A stretch of 64,000 bases of DNA from Sphingobium vermicomposti (GCF_011762025.1 NZ_JAASQR010000002.1:496001-560000); one strand, 5' to 3'. Numbered from the stretch's first letter, positions 16,252-27,741 are shown. Numbers and translations are program-made. Notes: generated from the sequence alone by a model not told the origin.

Positions 16252-18648
16252 ATGAACACGCAATATCCCCTCCTTCCACTGCGCGACATTGTCGTTTTTC
16301 CGCAGATGATCGTGCCGCTGTTCGTGGGCCGCGACAAAAGCGTTGCTGCCCTGGAATCGGCGATGGAAGGCAATAAGGAAATCTTCCTCGTATCGCAGCT
16401 TGACCCTGCGGAGGATGATCCGAGCCGGGATTCCCTGTACGACACAGGCGTCATCGCCGTCGTCCTGCAACTGCTCAAGCTGCCCGATGGCACCGTGCGC
16501 GTGCTGGTCGAAGGAAAGAGCCGCGCTCAGCTCGTCTCGATCGACGCGGACGGCACGCATTTGGTGGCTGATGTCAGTCCGGTGGAAGAGGTCGCGGCGG
16601 AAGGTCCCGAAGCGTCCGCACTGATGCGGTCGGTCGCGGAACAGTTTGAAAATTACGCCAAGCTCAACAAGAAACTGCCGGCCGAAACGCCCGTGCAACT
16701 GCGTGAGATTGAAGACGCCGGCCGGCTGGCCGATGCCGTTTCCGCCAATATCAACGTCAAGGTCGCCGACAAGCAGTCGCTGCTGGTCGAAGCTGATCCG
16801 GTCAAGCGGCTGGAGATGGTGTTCGCCTTCATGGAAGGCGAGCTGGGCGTGCTGCAGGTCGAAAAGAAAATCCGTGGCCGCGTGAAGCGCCAGATGGAAA
16901 AGACCCAGCGCGAATATTATCTGAACGAGCAATTGAAGGCGATCCAGCGTGAACTGGGCAATGGTGAGGGTGAGGAAGGCGATGAACTCGCCGAACTGAC
17001 TGAAAAGATTGCCAAGGCCAAGCTCAGCAAGGAAGCGCGGTCCAAGGCGACCGCGGAGCTGAAAAAGCTCAAGGGCATGCAACCCATGTCCGCCGAAGCG
17101 ACCGTCGTCCGCAATTATCTGGACGTGTTGCTGGGGCTTCCCTGGGGCAAGAAGGGCAAGGTCAAGACCGACCTCAAGCGCGCGCAGGCGATCCTGGACG
17201 AGGATCATTTCGCGCTGGAGAAGGTCAAGGACCGGATCATCGAATATCTTGCCGTCCAGGCGCGCACCAACAAGCTGAAAGGCCCGATCCTGTGCCTCGT
17301 TGGTCCTCCGGGCGTTGGCAAGACTTCGCTGGGCCGCTCCATCGCCAAGGCGACGGGGCGCGAATTCGTCCGCCAATCACTGGGCGGCGTGCGCGACGAG
17401 GCCGAAATTCGCGGTCATCGCCGGACCTATATCGGATCGCTGCCGGGCAAGATCGTCACCAACCTCAAGAAGGCCGGGACCATGAACCCGCTCTTCCTGC
17501 TGGATGAGATTGACAAGCTGGGGCAGGATTTCCGGGGCGATCCGGCTTCGGCGCTGCTGGAGGTGTTGGACCCGGAACAGAATAGCAAGTTCCAGGACCA
17601 TTATCTGGAGATCGACGTCGATCTGTCGGACATCATGTTCGTCACGACGGCCAACTCGCTGAACCTGCCGCAGCCATTGCTCGACCGTATGGAGATCATC
17701 CGGCTGGAAGGCTATACCGAGGACGAAAAGGTCGAGATCGCTCAGCGCCACCTGCTTCCCAAGCAGTTCGACGCGCACGGCCTTAAGGACGGCGAGCTGG
17801 AAGTGACCGAGGCAGCGGTGCGCGACCTTATCCGCCATTACACGCGGGAAGCGGGCGTGCGTACGCTGGAACGGGAAATAGCCCGGCTCGCACGCAAGGC
17901 GCTGCGCAAGATCCTGGAAGGCGTGTTCGACAAGGTGACGATCACGCCCGACAATCTCGCCGCGTATGCCGGCGTGCAGAAGTTCCGCCATGGCATGGGC
18001 GAGGAAGAAAACCAGATTGGTGCCGTCACAGGCCTCGCCTGGACCGAAGTCGGCGGCGAGTTGCTGACGATCGAAGCCGTTACCGTGCCAGGCAAGGGTC
18101 AGATCAGGACGACCGGAAAGCTGGGCGAAGTGATGAACGAATCGGTTCAGGCCGCCTTCTCCTATGTGAAGGCGCGCTCCCCCGGCTATGGCATCAAGCC
18201 CAGCATCTTCATCCGCAAGGATATCCACATTCACCTTCCCGAAGGCGCGGTGCCCAAGGACGGACCTTCTGCAGGCATCGGCATGGTGACGACCATCGTG
18301 TCGACCCTGACCGGCATCCCCGTTCACAAGGATGTGGCAATGACTGGCGAGGTGACGCTGCGGGGCCGGGTGCTGCCCATTGGCGGGCTAAAGGAAAAGC
18401 TGCTCGCGGCGCTGCGCGGTGGGATCAAAACGGTTCTGATCCCCGCGGAAAATGAAAAGGATCTGGCGGAAATCCCGGCCAATGTCCGCGAAGGGCTGGA
18501 AATCGTGCCGGTTGCGCATGTGGATGAGGTGCTGGCGCGGGCGCTGGTTTCCGCACCCGAAGCGATTGCCTGGACCGAAGAAGATGATCTGGCCGCTCAA
18601 CCCAGCCCCGCACAGGGCAGGGATGGGGACGCGACTTTGCGTCACTGA
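16252..18648 (+). CDS. lon: ATP-dependent protease Lon
   Basis: A hexameric cytosolic protease that unfolds and degrades damaged and regulatory proteins. The 798-residue protein starts with the Lon substrate domain ([22 protein letters not shown]), then a coiled-coil region (about 180-280), the AAA+ module with Walker A in [12 protein letters not shown] and Walker B in LFLLDEIDK, and the protease domain with catalytic Ser673 ([10 protein letters not shown]) and Lys716 (GGLKEK). The C-terminal tail after residue ~775 is polar and poorly conserved. A sigma-32-like promoter lies upstream and hup follows, the classical lon-hup order. Confidence 0.98.
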   Translation: MNTQYPLLPLRDIVVFPQMIVPLFVGRDKSVAALESAMEGNKEIFLVSQLDPAEDDPSRDSLYDTGVIAVVLQLLKLPDGTVRVLVEGKSRAQLVSIDADGTHLVADVSPVEEVAAEGPEASALMRSVAEQFENYAKLNKKLPAETPVQLREIEDAGRLADAVSANINVKVADKQSLLVEADPVKRLEMVFAFMEGELGVLQVEKKIRGRVKRQMEKTQREYYLNEQLKAIQRELGNGEGEEGDELAELTEKIAKAKLSKEARSKATAELKKLKGMQPMSAEATVVRNYLDVLLGLPWGKKGKVKTDLKRAQAILDEDHFALEKVKDRIIEYLAVQARTNKLKGPILCLVGPPGVGKTSLGRSIAKATGREFVRQSLGGVRDEAEIRGHRRTYIGSLPGKIVTNLKKAGTMNPLFLLDEIDKLGQDFRGDPASALLEVLDPEQNSKFQDHYLEIDVDLSDIMFVTTANSLNLPQPLLDRMEIIRLEGYTEDEKVEIAQRHLLPKQFDAHGLKDGELEVTEAAVRDLIRHYTREAGVRTLEREIARLARKALRKILEGVFDKVTITPDNLAAYAGVQKFRHGMGEEENQIGAVTGLAWTEVGGELLTIEAVTVPGKGQIRTTGKLGEVMNESVQAAFSYVKARSPGYGIKPSIFIRKDIHIHLPEGAVPKDGPSAGIGMVTTIVSTLTGIPVHKDVAMTGEVTLRGRVLPIGGLKEKLLAALRGGIKTVLIPAENEKDLAEIPANVREGLEIVPVAHVDEVLARALVSAPEAIAWTEEDDLAAQPSPAQGRDGDATLRH

Positions 18649-18739
18649 CAAGGGTTAAGTGGCTGTTAAGAGCCGGTTTGATGGGACCTGATCTGGATCA
18701 GAAAATCTTGTCGATCGCGGTTCTTTTGTCGTTTTCCCT

Positions 18740-18769
18740 TTGACAGCTATTCAAAGCTGCGCCTTATTG
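18740..18769 (+). promoter_or_regulatory. possible sigma-70 promoter of hup
   Basis: TTGACA at 18740-18745 is followed after 18 bases by TTATTG (18764-18769), about 55 bases before the hup start. The -35 is a perfect match and the -10 is weak. Confidence 0.4.
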
Positions 18770-18824
18770 CGCCGCTTACGCGATTCCGACGTTTATCCAT
18801 AAAGCTAGAAGGGGGTTCCAAGGC

Positions 18825-19097
18825 ATGAATAAGCAGGATCTTATCAGCGCCGTCGCTGAAATCAGCGGCCTGAGCAAGAGCGACACGACCAAGGCTGTCG
18901 AAGGTGTGTTCGAATCCATTTCCGCCGCGCTGAAGAAGGGCGATGAAGTTCGCCTTGTCGGCTTCGGCACTTTTTCCGTTTCGCAGCGCAAGGCGTCCAC
19001 GGGTCGCAACCCGCGCACCGGCGAAACCATGACGATCAAGGCTTCGGCCCAGCCCAAGTTCAAGGCGGGCAAGGGCCTGAAGGATTCGGTGAACTAA
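18825..19097 (+). CDS. hup: DNA-binding protein HU
   Basis: A 90-residue histone-like protein that bends and compacts DNA. The family pattern is clear: MNKQDLISAVAE, VFESISAALKKGDEVRLVGFGTFSV, and the DNA-contacting arm [19 protein letters not shown] with the proline tip in NPRTG. GGGGG lies upstream of the ATG. It follows lon by 176 bases with its own probable promoter. The sequence fits HU rather than IHF; ihfB is a separate gene in this window. Confidence 0.96.
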   Translation: MNKQDLISAVAEISGLSKSDTTKAVEGVFESISAALKKGDEVRLVGFGTFSVSQRKASTGRNPRTGETMTIKASAQPKFKAGKGLKDSVN

Positions 19098-19100
19098 ATC

Positions 19101-19125
19101 GGCTGTCCGGTTCACCGGACCAGCC
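19101..19125 (+). terminator. hairpin after hup, possible terminator
   Basis: GGCTGTCCGG and CCGGACCAGCC pair around a TTCA loop, with one bulged C. The stem is strong and starts 4 bases after the hup stop, but no T-run follows, so terminator function is uncertain. Confidence 0.45.
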
Positions 19126-19288
19126 TGTCCCCCTTCGCGGCATCTGGCCGCCAGCTGGCGGGAAGTTTTTAGGAGAGCGGCGCGGCAGGTGGATAATCCA
19201 TCGCACGCTGTATGTTTGAGGCGGATTGGGGGACGGGCCGGATGGCTAGTCCCCCTTTCTTTTTCGGTGAAGAGACGCGTCTGGGCGC

Positions 19289-19344
19289 TTGACGAGGCTG
19301 AAATGCCCGCATATGTGCCGCTTCTCTCTCGGGCCATATGGCCC
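19289..19344 (+). promoter_or_regulatory. possible tRNA-His promoter and leader palindrome
   Basis: TTGACG (19289-19294), a 16-base spacer and ATATGT (19311-19316) could be the promoter. A perfect 14-base palindrome, GGGCCATATGGCCC (19331-19344), ends 3 bases before the tRNA 5' end. In the precursor RNA it would fold as a short hairpin next to the RNase P site. Confidence 0.4.
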
Positions 19345-19347
19345 TGT

Positions 19348-19425
19348 GGCGATCGTAGCTCAGTTGGTTAGAGCGCTGGTTTGTGGTACCAGAGGTCGGG
19401 GGTTCGGATCCCCTCGGTCGCCCCA
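19348..19425 (+). tRNA. tRNA-His(GTG)
   Basis: The cloverleaf has anticodon GTG in the loop TTGTGGT. Acceptor arms are GCGATCG (19349-19355) and CGGTCGC (19415-19421). A G at 19348 faces a C at 19422, which is the encoded G-1:C73 pair that identifies tRNA-His in most bacteria. CCA is encoded at 19423-19425. Confidence 0.96.
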
Positions 19426-19546
19426 TTTTCCCCTTCTGCATCAATGATATCCGCGCCTTGGTCGGTCGCGACCGGCGGGCATAGGGAAAGCGAACTTCAA
19501 TCATTCGCCCCTTCGCATCCTGATCATAGGCTCCTATAAAGCCGTG

Positions 19547-19915
19547 ATGGATGATGCACGCGACAGGGGACTGATCCTCAACCCCAAATATGACCGGGAC
19601 GGGCTGATCACAGCCGTCATTACCGATGCTGACGGAGGCGACGTGCTGATGGTCGCCCATATGAACGCCCAAGCGCTCGCCTTGACGGTCGAAACTGGTC
19701 TTGCCCATTTCTGGTCCAGAAGCCGCCAGTCATTATGGAAAAAGGGTGAAACGTCGGGCCATACGCTGCAGGTCCGCGATATTCGCATAGATTGCGACCA
19801 GGATGCCGTGTGGGTGAAGGCAACCCCCGCTGGCCCAACCTGCCACACCGGCGCGCGCTCCTGTTTTTTCCGGCGCGTAGGGGTGGACGGGCTAACGTCG
19901 GTGGATGCTGACTAG
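19547..19915 (+). CDS. hisI: phosphoribosyl-AMP cyclohydrolase
   Basis: Third step of histidine synthesis: opens the adenine ring of phosphoribosyl-AMP. The 122-residue protein has the family core [45 protein letters not shown] and the zinc cysteines in [23 protein letters not shown] and RSCFF. It is the monofunctional form, without the HisE domain. The ATG at 19547 is used; a GTG directly before it is an alternative. It is 120 bases downstream of tRNA-His; other his genes are not in the window. Confidence 0.95.
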   Translation: MDDARDRGLILNPKYDRDGLITAVITDADGGDVLMVAHMNAQALALTVETGLAHFWSRSRQSLWKKGETSGHTLQVRDIRIDCDQDAVWVKATPAGPTCHTGARSCFFRRVGVDGLTSVDAD

Positions 19916-19965
19916 CGCCGATACCATCCGACTGCATGAGCTCAACGGTGCCAGCCTTTCGCGTG

Positions 19966-20652
19966 TCAATTCCGGGACAATGCTGCTCCGACATTTAACA
20001 TCTTGCCGTTGGTGATAATCACCAGATCGCCCAGATTCGCCACGGCGAACAGCTTGCGGGCGAATGCGGTCGGCACGCCGATGCAGCCATGGGTCGCATT
20101 GCCCCACTGAACATCGCTACCATGGATCGCCACCCCATCATTTGTCAGGCGCAGCATGTAGGGCATCGGCGCGTCATAGAGGTTGGACACATGATCTGCG
20201 TCCTTCTGTGTGATCGGAAAGGCACCAAGCGGGCTTGGCTTGTCATCCGCGCCATAAAGGATGACGGCAGCGCCAATCTCATGCCCCGCGCGAAACACGG
20301 ACAATGTCTGGGCCTTCAGATCGACGGTAATGATCACTGGGCCGACCGCAGGGGCGCGGCTTTCGTCCCAGGCATAATCCCCATGGCGGAACGGGCCATG
20401 GATGGGCAGGACGCTCTTGACCGCCAATGTATGCGGATCGACCGCCACAGGCTGCGAACGCGTCCGTTCGACGGGTACATTCTGGACGGCGGGCTTTGGA
20501 GCCGGATCGGCCGTCTGCTCCAGATTCTCGCGCGGTTCCAGATCCTGGCCACGTTCGACATAGGCGGTGACGAGCAGCAGGACGGCACCCGCCGCTACCC
20601 CCACGGCCAGCTTCGGGCCTGCAAATCGCATCAATGCCGTGATCAGTCGCAC
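19966..20652 (-). CDS. L,D-transpeptidase (YkuD domain), membrane anchored
   Basis: A periplasmic cell-wall enzyme expected to make or remodel 3-3 crosslinks or attach proteins to peptidoglycan. It has one N-terminal hydrophobic segment (about 14-30, LAVGVAAGAVLLLVTAYV), a proline-rich linker, and a C-terminal YkuD domain (about 100-225) with PVIITVDLKAQTLSVF, SPLGAFPITQK, and the catalytic motif HGSDVQWGNATHGCIGVP, where the Cys of HGCIG is the nucleophile. The start is GTG 20652 or ATG 20631. It converges with hisI. Confidence 0.88.
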   Translation of the reverse strand: MRLITALMRFAGPKLAVGVAAGAVLLLVTAYVERGQDLEPRENLEQTADPAPKPAVQNVPVERTRSQPVAVDPHTLAVKSVLPIHGPFRHGDYAWDESRAPAVGPVIITVDLKAQTLSVFRAGHEIGAAVILYGADDKPSPLGAFPITQKDADHVSNLYDAPMPYMLRLTNDGVAIHGSDVQWGNATHGCIGVPTAFARKLFAVANLGDLVIITNGKMLNVGAALSRN

Positions 20653-20708
20653 ATGCTCGCCCCGGTTTCCGACAGTCGCCTAAGCGGTCTGCCGGAAAAA
20701 GGTTAAGG

Positions 20709-22976
20709 TCAGCCTTCCCGGTCGACCTCTGCCGCCGCGATGGCGGTCAGGTTCAATATGCCCCTGGCCGTGACTCCGGGGGTCAGGACGTGGATCGGCT
20801 GAGCCAACCCCATCAGCATCGGCCCCACAGTAGGCGAACTGGACGAAGCCGAAAGCGCCGTCAGCGTGATGTTCGCCGAATCGAGGTTAGGCATGACCAA
20901 CAGGTTCGCCGGCCCTTCGAAGCGGGTGTCGGGGATCAGCTTTTCGCGCAATGGCTGGCTGAGCGCTGCATCGGCATGCATTTCGCCATCTACCTTGAGG
21001 TCGGGTGCCGCGGCTTTCACGATCTGCAATGCGGCGCGCATCTTGCGGGCGCTAGGGCTGTGCGATGCGCCGAAATTGGAATGGGACAACAGCGCGACTC
21101 GGGGTGACAGGCCGAAATGCTTCAGCTCGGTCGCGCCCAGCATTGCCATTTCCGCCACCTGCTCCGGTGTCGGATCAGGCACCATATGCGTGTCGGTGAT
21201 GAACAACGCGCCGGGGTCAAGGATCAGGCCGGTCAGCGCGTAAACGCGGCTATGCCCGGGCCTGCGCTCGATGATCCGCAGCACATGTTCCACCTGGCCC
21301 CAATATTCGCTGTTGCCGCCGACGATCGCGGCATCGACCCGCCCGGTGCGGAGCAGCATGGCGGCGGTCACCGTGGGGCGGCGGTAGACGTGACGAATGA
21401 CCTCGGCTGCAGGCACGCCTTTGCGCGCCGCGATGACCCGATACGCCTCTACCAGCTCGTTCATGATGACATGATCGGTTTCGGGATCGATCACTTCGAC
21501 ATCGTGGTCCAGCTCAAGGCTCAGGCCCAGCTCGGGCAGCTTGTCCTTCAATATCCTCCGGCGCGCCACGATGACCGGGCGCACGATCCCTTCGTCAAGC
21601 CCGTCCTGAATCGCGCGGAGCACGCGTTCATCCTCGCCCTCGCCATAGGCGATGCGGCGGCATGTCCCACGCGCTGCTTCGAACACCGGCAGCATCAGCT
21701 GCGCCGACCGCGTATTCTGCTGCGCCAGCGATCGCCGGTAAGCCTCGATATCCAGCGCGCGCTTGGCCACGCCGCTATCCATGGCCGCCTTCGCAACGGC
21801 GGGGGCGATCTCGGCGATCAGGCGCGGATCGAACGGGGTCGGGATGATATAGTCCGGTCCAAAGGCCAGCTTACGCCCGCCATAGGCCTGCGCGACGCTG
21901 TCATGCGCGGGCAATCGTGCCAGCCCGGCAATCGCCTCGGCCGCCGCCGCCTTCATCGCTTCGTTGATTTCCGTAGCGCGTGCATCGAGCGCGCCTCTGA
22001 AAATATAGGGGAAGCAAAGGACGTTGTTGACCTGGTTCGGATAGTCGGATCGCCCGGTCGCGATGATCGCATCGGGACGCGCCGCCCTGGCCACCTCTGG
22101 CCGGATTTCCGGTTCAGGATTGGCAAGCGCGAAGATCAGCGGCTTGTCGGCCAGCAACGGCAACCATTCCGGCTTCAACACGCCCGGCGCGGAAAGCCCC
22201 AGGAAGATGTTCGCACCCGGCAGCACGTCCGGCAATGTGCGGGCGTTCGTATCGCGGGCATAGCGCGCCATGTTGGGCAACATGCCCTCGCGCCCGGAGT
22301 GGATCACCCCGTCCTTGTCCGTCAGCGTGACATTTTCGACCTGGACCCCCATGGACACCAGCAGATCGACGCAGGCGAGCGCGGCCGCGCCAGCGCCCGA
22401 CGTCACCAGCCGCGCTTCCGCCAGGCTTTTCCCTTGCAGGACCAGCGCGTTACGCACCGCCGCCGCGACAACAATGGCGGTGCCATGCTGGTCATCGTGG
22501 AAGACGGGGATGTTCATCCGCTTCTTCAACTCCGCCTCGATGGCGAAGCATTCCGGTGCCTTGATATCTTCCAGGTTGATGCCGCCGAAACTCGGTTCCA
22601 GCAGCGAAACTGCTTCGATGAACTTTTCAGGATCGGTCGTATCGACCTCCAGGTCGAACACGTCGATGTCGGCGAACTTCTTGAACAGGACCGCCTTGCC
22701 CTCCATCACCGGCTTGGACGCCAGCGCGCCAATGGCACCCAGGCCCAGCACCGCCGTGCCGTTGGAGATGACCGCTACCAAATTGCCGCGCGCGGTATAA
22801 TCCATCGCCTTGTCAGGATCTTCCGCGATTTCCAGGCATGGTGCGGCGACCCCCGGAGAATAGGCCAGCGCCAGATCGCGCTGATTGACCATTCGCTTGG
22901 TCGGCTCAATCCGCAGCTTTCCCGGCTGCGGCAGGCGGTGATAGTCCAGGGCGGCGCGGCGTGTGTTTTCGTCCAT
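20709..22976 (-). CDS. maeB: NADP-dependent malic enzyme with phosphotransacetylase-like domain
   Basis: Oxidative decarboxylation of malate to pyruvate, making NADPH. The 755-residue protein has the MaeB layout. The malic-enzyme part (about 1-430) shows [44 protein letters not shown] and the dinucleotide fold [16 protein letters not shown]. The C-terminal phosphotransacetylase-like part (about 430-750) shows [15 protein letters not shown] and [14 protein letters not shown]. In this fusion the second domain is usually regulatory, not catalytic. The ATG at 22976 is chosen; ATGs at 22997 and 23012 are alternatives. alaS is divergent. Confidence 0.96.
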   Translation of the reverse strand: MDENTRRAALDYHRLPQPGKLRIEPTKRMVNQRDLALAYSPGVAAPCLEIAEDPDKAMDYTARGNLVAVISNGTAVLGLGAIGALASKPVMEGKAVLFKKFADIDVFDLEVDTTDPEKFIEAVSLLEPSFGGINLEDIKAPECFAIEAELKKRMNIPVFHDDQHGTAIVVAAAVRNALVLQGKSLAEARLVTSGAGAAALACVDLLVSMGVQVENVTLTDKDGVIHSGREGMLPNMARYARDTNARTLPDVLPGANIFLGLSAPGVLKPEWLPLLADKPLIFALANPEPEIRPEVARAARPDAIIATGRSDYPNQVNNVLCFPYIFRGALDARATEINEAMKAAAAEAIAGLARLPAHDSVAQAYGGRKLAFGPDYIIPTPFDPRLIAEIAPAVAKAAMDSGVAKRALDIEAYRRSLAQQNTRSAQLMLPVFEAARGTCRRIAYGEGEDERVLRAIQDGLDEGIVRPVIVARRRILKDKLPELGLSLELDHDVEVIDPETDHVIMNELVEAYRVIAARKGVPAAEVIRHVYRRPTVTAAMLLRTGRVDAAIVGGNSEYWGQVEHVLRIIERRPGHSRVYALTGLILDPGALFITDTHMVPDPTPEQVAEMAMLGATELKHFGLSPRVALLSHSNFGASHSPSARKMRAALQIVKAAAPDLKVDGEMHADAALSQPLREKLIPDTRFEGPANLLVMPNLDSANITLTALSASSSSPTVGPMLMGLAQPIHVLTPGVTARGILNLTAIAAAEVDREG

Positions 22977-23123
22977 GCGTCGGGGATTAGTGACCATTCG
23001 CCGCGGGGGCAATGGCGAGCATCACCAAAGGCAGTCCCCGCCCATCGGATAAGAAAACCCGCCTGACGCCTGCGATGAAAAGCCCCGCTTGTGCGCCGGG
23101 ACGCTTCCCACTAAATCGCGCGC

Positions 23124-25766
23124 ATGACATCGACCAACGACATTCGCCGCTCCTTCCTCGACTATTTCGGGGCGAACGGCCACACCATCGTTCCGTCCGC
23201 GCCTCTGGTGCCGCACAACGACCCGACGCTGATGTTCGTCAACGCGGGCATGGTGCCGTTCAAGAATGTCTTTACCGGACTGGAATCGCGGCCTTATTCA
23301 ACTGCGACCAGCAGCCAGAAGTCGGTCCGCGCAGGCGGTAAGCATAATGACCTCGACAATGTCGGCTACACCGCGCGCCACCACACCTTCTTTGAAATGC
23401 TCGGCAATTTCAGCTTCGGCGATTATTTCAAGGAACAGGCGATTGTTCACGCCTGGACCCTGCTGACGAAGGAATGGGGCCTCCCCGCCGATAAACTGAC
23501 GGCGACGGTCTATCACACCGACGATGAAGCCTTCGACCTGTGGAAGAAAATTGCGGGCCTGCCCGATCACCGCATCATCCGCATTCCGACCAAGGATAAT
23601 TTCTGGGCGATGGGTGACAGCGGTCCCTGCGGTCCTTGTTCGGAAATTTTCTACGACCATGGCGACCATATCTGGGGCGGCCCTCCGGGATCGCCGGAGG
23701 AAGATGGCGACCGCTTCGTTGAAATCTGGAACCTCGTCTTCATGCAATATGAGCAGGAAGCGAATGAGATCGTAAGCGAACTGCCCCGGCCCAGCATTGA
23801 TACCGGCATGGGGCTGGAACGCGTCGCCGCCGTGCTGCAAGGCGTGCATAACAATTATGACACCGACACATTCAAGGCGCTGATCGAAGAATCGGGCGCG
23901 CTCACCCGGACCGCCATCGATGGTGAACATCAGGCCAGCCATCGCGTCATCGCCGACCATCTGCGCTCGACCAGCTTCCTGATCGCGGACGGCGTGCTCC
24001 CCGCGAATGAAGGCCGCGGCTATGTCCTGCGCCGTATCATGCGCCGCGCCATGCGCCATGCGCACATCATCGGTGCCAAGGAACCCTTGATGCACCGTCT
24101 GGTGCCAAGCCTCGTCTCCGAAATGGGCGGCGCTTATCAGGAACTCGTCCGCGCCCAACCGCTGATCGAGGAAACATTGCTGCGGGAAGAAACCCGCTTC
24201 CGCCAGACGCTGGAAAAAGGCCTGAAGCTGCTCGACGAAGCGACCGTCGACCTTTCAGAAGGCGGCACGCTTCCCGGCGAAACCGCTTTTAAGCTCTATG
24301 ACACTTATGGCTTCCCCTATGACCTGACCGAAGACGCGCTGCGTGCGCGGGGCCTCGGCGTTGACCGGGACGGCTTCGACAAGGCGATGGCCGAACAAAA
24401 GGCCGCTGCCCGAGCCGCCTGGAAAGGCTCTGGCGAAAAGGCGTCGGACGAAATCTGGTTCGACATTGCCGAAACCACCGGCAGCACCGAGTTCATCGGC
24501 TATAACGGCACGGAAGGTGAGGGCGAAGTGCTCGCGTTGGTCAAGGACGGCGCGCGTATCGACGCGGCGGGGCCGGGCGATGAAGTCATCATCATCGCCA
24601 ACCAGACGCCATTTTATGGCGAAAGCGGCGGCCAGATGGGGGATGCTGGCACCATCACGTCGCAATCCGGTCTGGTCGCTGATGTGGAGGACACTTCAAA
24701 GCCGCTCGGTCGCATCCACGCCCACCGGGCAAAGGTCGGCGCTGGCAGCATCAAGGTCGGCGATGCGATCCATATGACGGTCGATATCAATCGCCGCGAC
24801 CGCATTCGCGCCAATCACAGCGCGACGCATCTGCTGCACGCTGCCCTGCGCAATGAACTGGGCGCGCATGTCACGCAAAAGGGCAGCCTGGTCGCGCCGG
24901 ATCGCCTGCGTTTCGACTTCTCCCATCCCGACGCGCTGACTCACAGCCAGATCGCCGCCATTGAATCGCATGTGAACGCACAGATCCGCCATAACGAACC
25001 TGTGACAACCCGGCTGATGACGCCCGATGACGCCATTGCGGCAGGGGCCATGGCCCTGTTCGGTGAAAAATATGGCGATGAAGTCCGCGTCCTGTCCATG
25101 GGCAGGGGTGACGCCAACAGCTATTCGGTCGAACTGTGCGGCGGCACCCATGTTCACGCCACGGGCGACATCGCGATCCTCAAGATCATCTCGGAAAGCG
25201 CCGTGTCTTCCGGCGTTCGCCGTATCGAGGCGCTGACCGGCGAGTCCGCCCGCCTGTGGCTCTCTGACCGCGAAGAGCGCCTGCGTCAGTCCGCTGCCAC
25301 GCTCAAGACCACGCCAGAGGAGGTCCCGGCGCGAATCGCCGCGCTGGTCGAACAGAGCCGCAAGCTCGAACGCGAACTGGCCGAAGCAAAGAAGGCGTTG
25401 GCCCTGGGCGGCGGCAATGGTGCCCCAGCAGCCGGTCCCGAAAAGGTCGGGAACATCAACTTCATGGGCCAGGTGATAGAGGGTCTCGATCCCAAGGAAC
25501 TGCGCGGCCTGATCGATCAGAACAAGGCGACCCTGGGCAGCGGCGTATCCGCCATACTCGCCGTCGTCGAAGGCCGCGCCAGCATCGCGGTCGGCGTGAC
25601 CGAAGACCTCGTCGGGACGATCAGCGCCGTTGATCTGGTCCGTGCAGGCGTCGAAACGCTGGGCGGGAAGGGCGGCGGCGGTCGCCCTGACATGGCGCAG
25701 GGCGGCGGTCCCGATGGCGACAAGGCGCAGGCCGCCCTGGACGCCGTAAAGGCCGCTCTGGCCTAA
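23124..25766 (+). CDS. alaS: alanine--tRNA ligase
   Basis: Charges tRNA-Ala. The 880-residue protein has all expected regions: catalytic core ([99 protein letters not shown]), the editing domain with its zinc ligands ([26 protein letters not shown]), a coiled coil (about 725-765) and the C-Ala domain ending in a glycine-rich [16 protein letters not shown]. Two tRNA-Ala(GGC) genes lie 8 kb away. An inverted repeat follows the stop. Confidence 0.98.
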   Translation: MTSTNDIRRSFLDYFGANGHTIVPSAPLVPHNDPTLMFVNAGMVPFKNVFTGLESRPYSTATSSQKSVRAGGKHNDLDNVGYTARHHTFFEMLGNFSFGDYFKEQAIVHAWTLLTKEWGLPADKLTATVYHTDDEAFDLWKKIAGLPDHRIIRIPTKDNFWAMGDSGPCGPCSEIFYDHGDHIWGGPPGSPEEDGDRFVEIWNLVFMQYEQEANEIVSELPRPSIDTGMGLERVAAVLQGVHNNYDTDTFKALIEESGALTRTAIDGEHQASHRVIADHLRSTSFLIADGVLPANEGRGYVLRRIMRRAMRHAHIIGAKEPLMHRLVPSLVSEMGGAYQELVRAQPLIEETLLREETRFRQTLEKGLKLLDEATVDLSEGGTLPGETAFKLYDTYGFPYDLTEDALRARGLGVDRDGFDKAMAEQKAAARAAWKGSGEKASDEIWFDIAETTGSTEFIGYNGTEGEGEVLALVKDGARIDAAGPGDEVIIIANQTPFYGESGGQMGDAGTITSQSGLVADVEDTSKPLGRIHAHRAKVGAGSIKVGDAIHMTVDINRRDRIRANHSATHLLHAALRNELGAHVTQKGSLVAPDRLRFDFSHPDALTHSQIAAIESHVNAQIRHNEPVTTRLMTPDDAIAAGAMALFGEKYGDEVRVLSMGRGDANSYSVELCGGTHVHATGDIAILKIISESAVSSGVRRIEALTGESARLWLSDREERLRQSAATLKTTPEEVPARIAALVEQSRKLERELAEAKKALALGGGNGAPAAGPEKVGNINFMGQVIEGLDPKELRGLIDQNKATLGSGVSAILAVVEGRASIAVGVTEDLVGTISAVDLVRAGVETLGGKGGGGRPDMAQGGGPDGDKAQAALDAVKAALA

Positions 25767-25786
25767 CCTCTATCTCGAAGATCGGT

Positions 25787-25825
25787 GGCTCAGGCAGTTG
25801 TCCAAGTGGATAAACTGGCTGAGCC
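25787..25825. other. long inverted repeat between convergent genes
   Basis: GGCTCAGGCAGTT (25787-25799) pairs with AACTGGCTGAGCC (25813-25825) with one G-G mismatch; inside the loop TCCA and TGGA can pair too. It lies between the alaS stop and the end of the convergent antiporter gene. It may stop transcription from either side, but there is no T-run. Confidence 0.45.
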
Positions 25826-25882
25826 GCTATCGCGCATTTTGCAGTTACCTATCGGGCTAGGTTCCTGTCGCCAGCGGCGTGA

Positions 25883-27667
25883 TCAGGGCACCTCATCCGA
25901 CCGCAGCCGCCGCAGCTTCGGCGCTATTTCCATATGAGCCGCTTCCTTGATCCCCATGCGAAGGTCCTCGCGCGTCTGATGGATCGACGCGATCACCGGG
26001 CCCATCGCCACGCCCAGATCGACAAGCGCGGTCTCAGCGAGTTGGAGTGAGCTTTCCAGCGTCTCAGGCACCGCGTCACTGGCCCCTGCCTGATACAGCT
26101 GCGCGGCATGATCGGTATCGCGGGCACGAGCGATGATCGGAAGGTCGGGCACCCATCCGCGAACCCGCTTGGTGACCCGAATGGACAGCACCGGATCGTC
26201 CATGGTCAGGATCAGCGCACGGGCATGGCCCAGGCGCAGCTTGTCCAACATTTCGACACGCGACACGTCGCCGAAAACAATGGGATATCCACTGCGGCGC
26301 GCTTCGGCGACGACATCCGCATCGGATTCCACGACGATGAAGCGTTGGTTATGGACGCGCAGCAGGTCGCACACCATGCGCCCGACCCGACCGAAGCCAA
26401 TCACAACGGCGGCGGCTTCCGTGCTTTCCTCTTCGGCGTCCGACCTCTCTTCACCCAACGCCATTTCCAATCGACGGGCAAAATCATGGCCGATTCGAGC
26501 CAGCAAAGGTGTGATGGTGAGGCCGATGGCAGTCACGATCTGCCAGAATGCGGCGGTCGAAGGCAGGATGAGTTGCGCCGCCGCCGCCGCCGTTAGGACG
26601 ATCAGTGTCGTTTCCGAAGGGCTGGACATGAGCACGCCAACCTCCAGCGCCACACCCTTGCGCGCGCCGGAAAAGTAGAGGAGCGCCCCCGTTACCAGGG
26701 TCTTGGCAAGCACAACGCCCAACACCGCTAGAACGAGCGTCGGCCAGTTGGCCAGGATGACGCGCACGTCCAGGCTCATGCCGACGGTGATAAGGAACAC
26801 GCCCAGCGCCAGCCCCTTGAAAGGCGCGGTCATGACCTCGACTTCGCCATGATAGTCTGTTTCGGCGATCAGCAGCCCTGCAAGCAGCGCCCCCACAATG
26901 GGGGAAAGTCCCGCTATCGACGTCGCCAGGCTGGATACAATGACGACGAGCAGGCTGGCCGCCAGGAAGACTTCCGGGCTTTTCGTGCGAGCCGCCTGGC
27001 GAAAAATATGGGGCAGGAAAAATCGACCGAGCACCAGCATGACCGCGATGGTCACACCCCCCTTCAACAGCGTGCTTGCCAAGTCCGACCATGCGCCGTC
27101 GGGATTTACTGCAACTGACGGCGCGAGAGCGCCGAGCAGGAAGATGATCGGCACAAGCGCCAGATCTTCGAACAACAGCATGGAGAAGGCGGCGCGCCCG
27201 ACCGCAGTCTGCGTGCCCACGATGGGGAGCACCACGGCGGTCGACGACAGCGCGAGCGCAAGGCCAAGGCCAAAGGCTCCGGCCGGGGATTGCCCCAAAG
27301 CATAGAGGCCCGCGGCTATCAACGTGGCGCTGCCGACCAGTTCCGTCGCACCCACGCCGAACACCTGGGTCCGCATGGTCCACAAACGTCGAAAGCTGAG
27401 TTCCAATCCGATCGAGAACAGCAGCAATATGACGCCAAGCTCCGCGAAGGGCTCTATCGCTTCCTGATTGGAAATGGTGATATGATAGAGCCACGGATAT
27501 TGGCTGACGAGCGATCCAAGGCCCGCTGGCCCCACCGCCAGGCCCACCAGGATGAAACCGATCACCGGGCTGATGCGAAATCGGGCGAAGGCTGGAATGA
27601 CCAGTCCTGCCGCGCCGAGGATAACGAGGGAATCGCTGAAACTTTGTGGATTGATCGCACCGGCCAT
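25883..27667 (-). CDS. CPA2 family cation:proton antiporter with TrkA-N domain (KefB/YbaL-like)
   Basis: A 594-residue inner-membrane protein. The first ~395 residues contain about twelve hydrophobic helices with family segments RISPVIGFILVGLAVGP, FAELGVILLLFSIGLELS, ALALSSTAVVLPIV and LLFEDLALVPIIFLLGA (the Asp in this last segment is the likely ion site). The cytosolic C-terminus begins with a Rossmann-type nucleotide-binding domain (AVVIGFGRVGRMVCDLLRVHN, about 417 on) and ends in a short tail. It should exchange K+ or Na+ for H+ under NAD(H) or other ligand control. The glutathione-adduct gating of KefB/C cannot be inferred here. Confidence 0.9.
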   Translation of the reverse strand: MAGAINPQSFSDSLVILGAAGLVIPAFARFRISPVIGFILVGLAVGPAGLGSLVSQYPWLYHITISNQEAIEPFAELGVILLLFSIGLELSFRRLWTMRTQVFGVGATELVGSATLIAAGLYALGQSPAGAFGLGLALALSSTAVVLPIVGTQTAVGRAAFSMLLFEDLALVPIIFLLGALAPSVAVNPDGAWSDLASTLLKGGVTIAVMLVLGRFFLPHIFRQAARTKSPEVFLAASLLVVIVSSLATSIAGLSPIVGALLAGLLIAETDYHGEVEVMTAPFKGLALGVFLITVGMSLDVRVILANWPTLVLAVLGVVLAKTLVTGALLYFSGARKGVALEVGVLMSSPSETTLIVLTAAAAAQLILPSTAAFWQIVTAIGLTITPLLARIGHDFARRLEMALGEERSDAEEESTEAAAVVIGFGRVGRMVCDLLRVHNQRFIVVESDADVVAEARRSGYPIVFGDVSRVEMLDKLRLGHARALILTMDDPVLSIRVTKRVRGWVPDLPIIARARDTDHAAQLYQAGASDAVPETLESSLQLAETALVDLGVAMGPVIASIHQTREDLRMGIKEAAHMEIAPKLRRLRSDEVP

Positions 27668-27741
27668 GCCGCATCATTGCGGCAACCCAACGGAATTTCC
27701 AGCCTTATAGCTGATCAACCCTCGCTATATGAATTTCCACC

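Noticed and set aside
21117..23066. Very long open frame antisense to maeB
   Set aside because: It has no family resemblance, is rich in His, Arg and Gln, and covers a well-conserved malic enzyme gene. Long antisense frames are expected from third-position GC bias.
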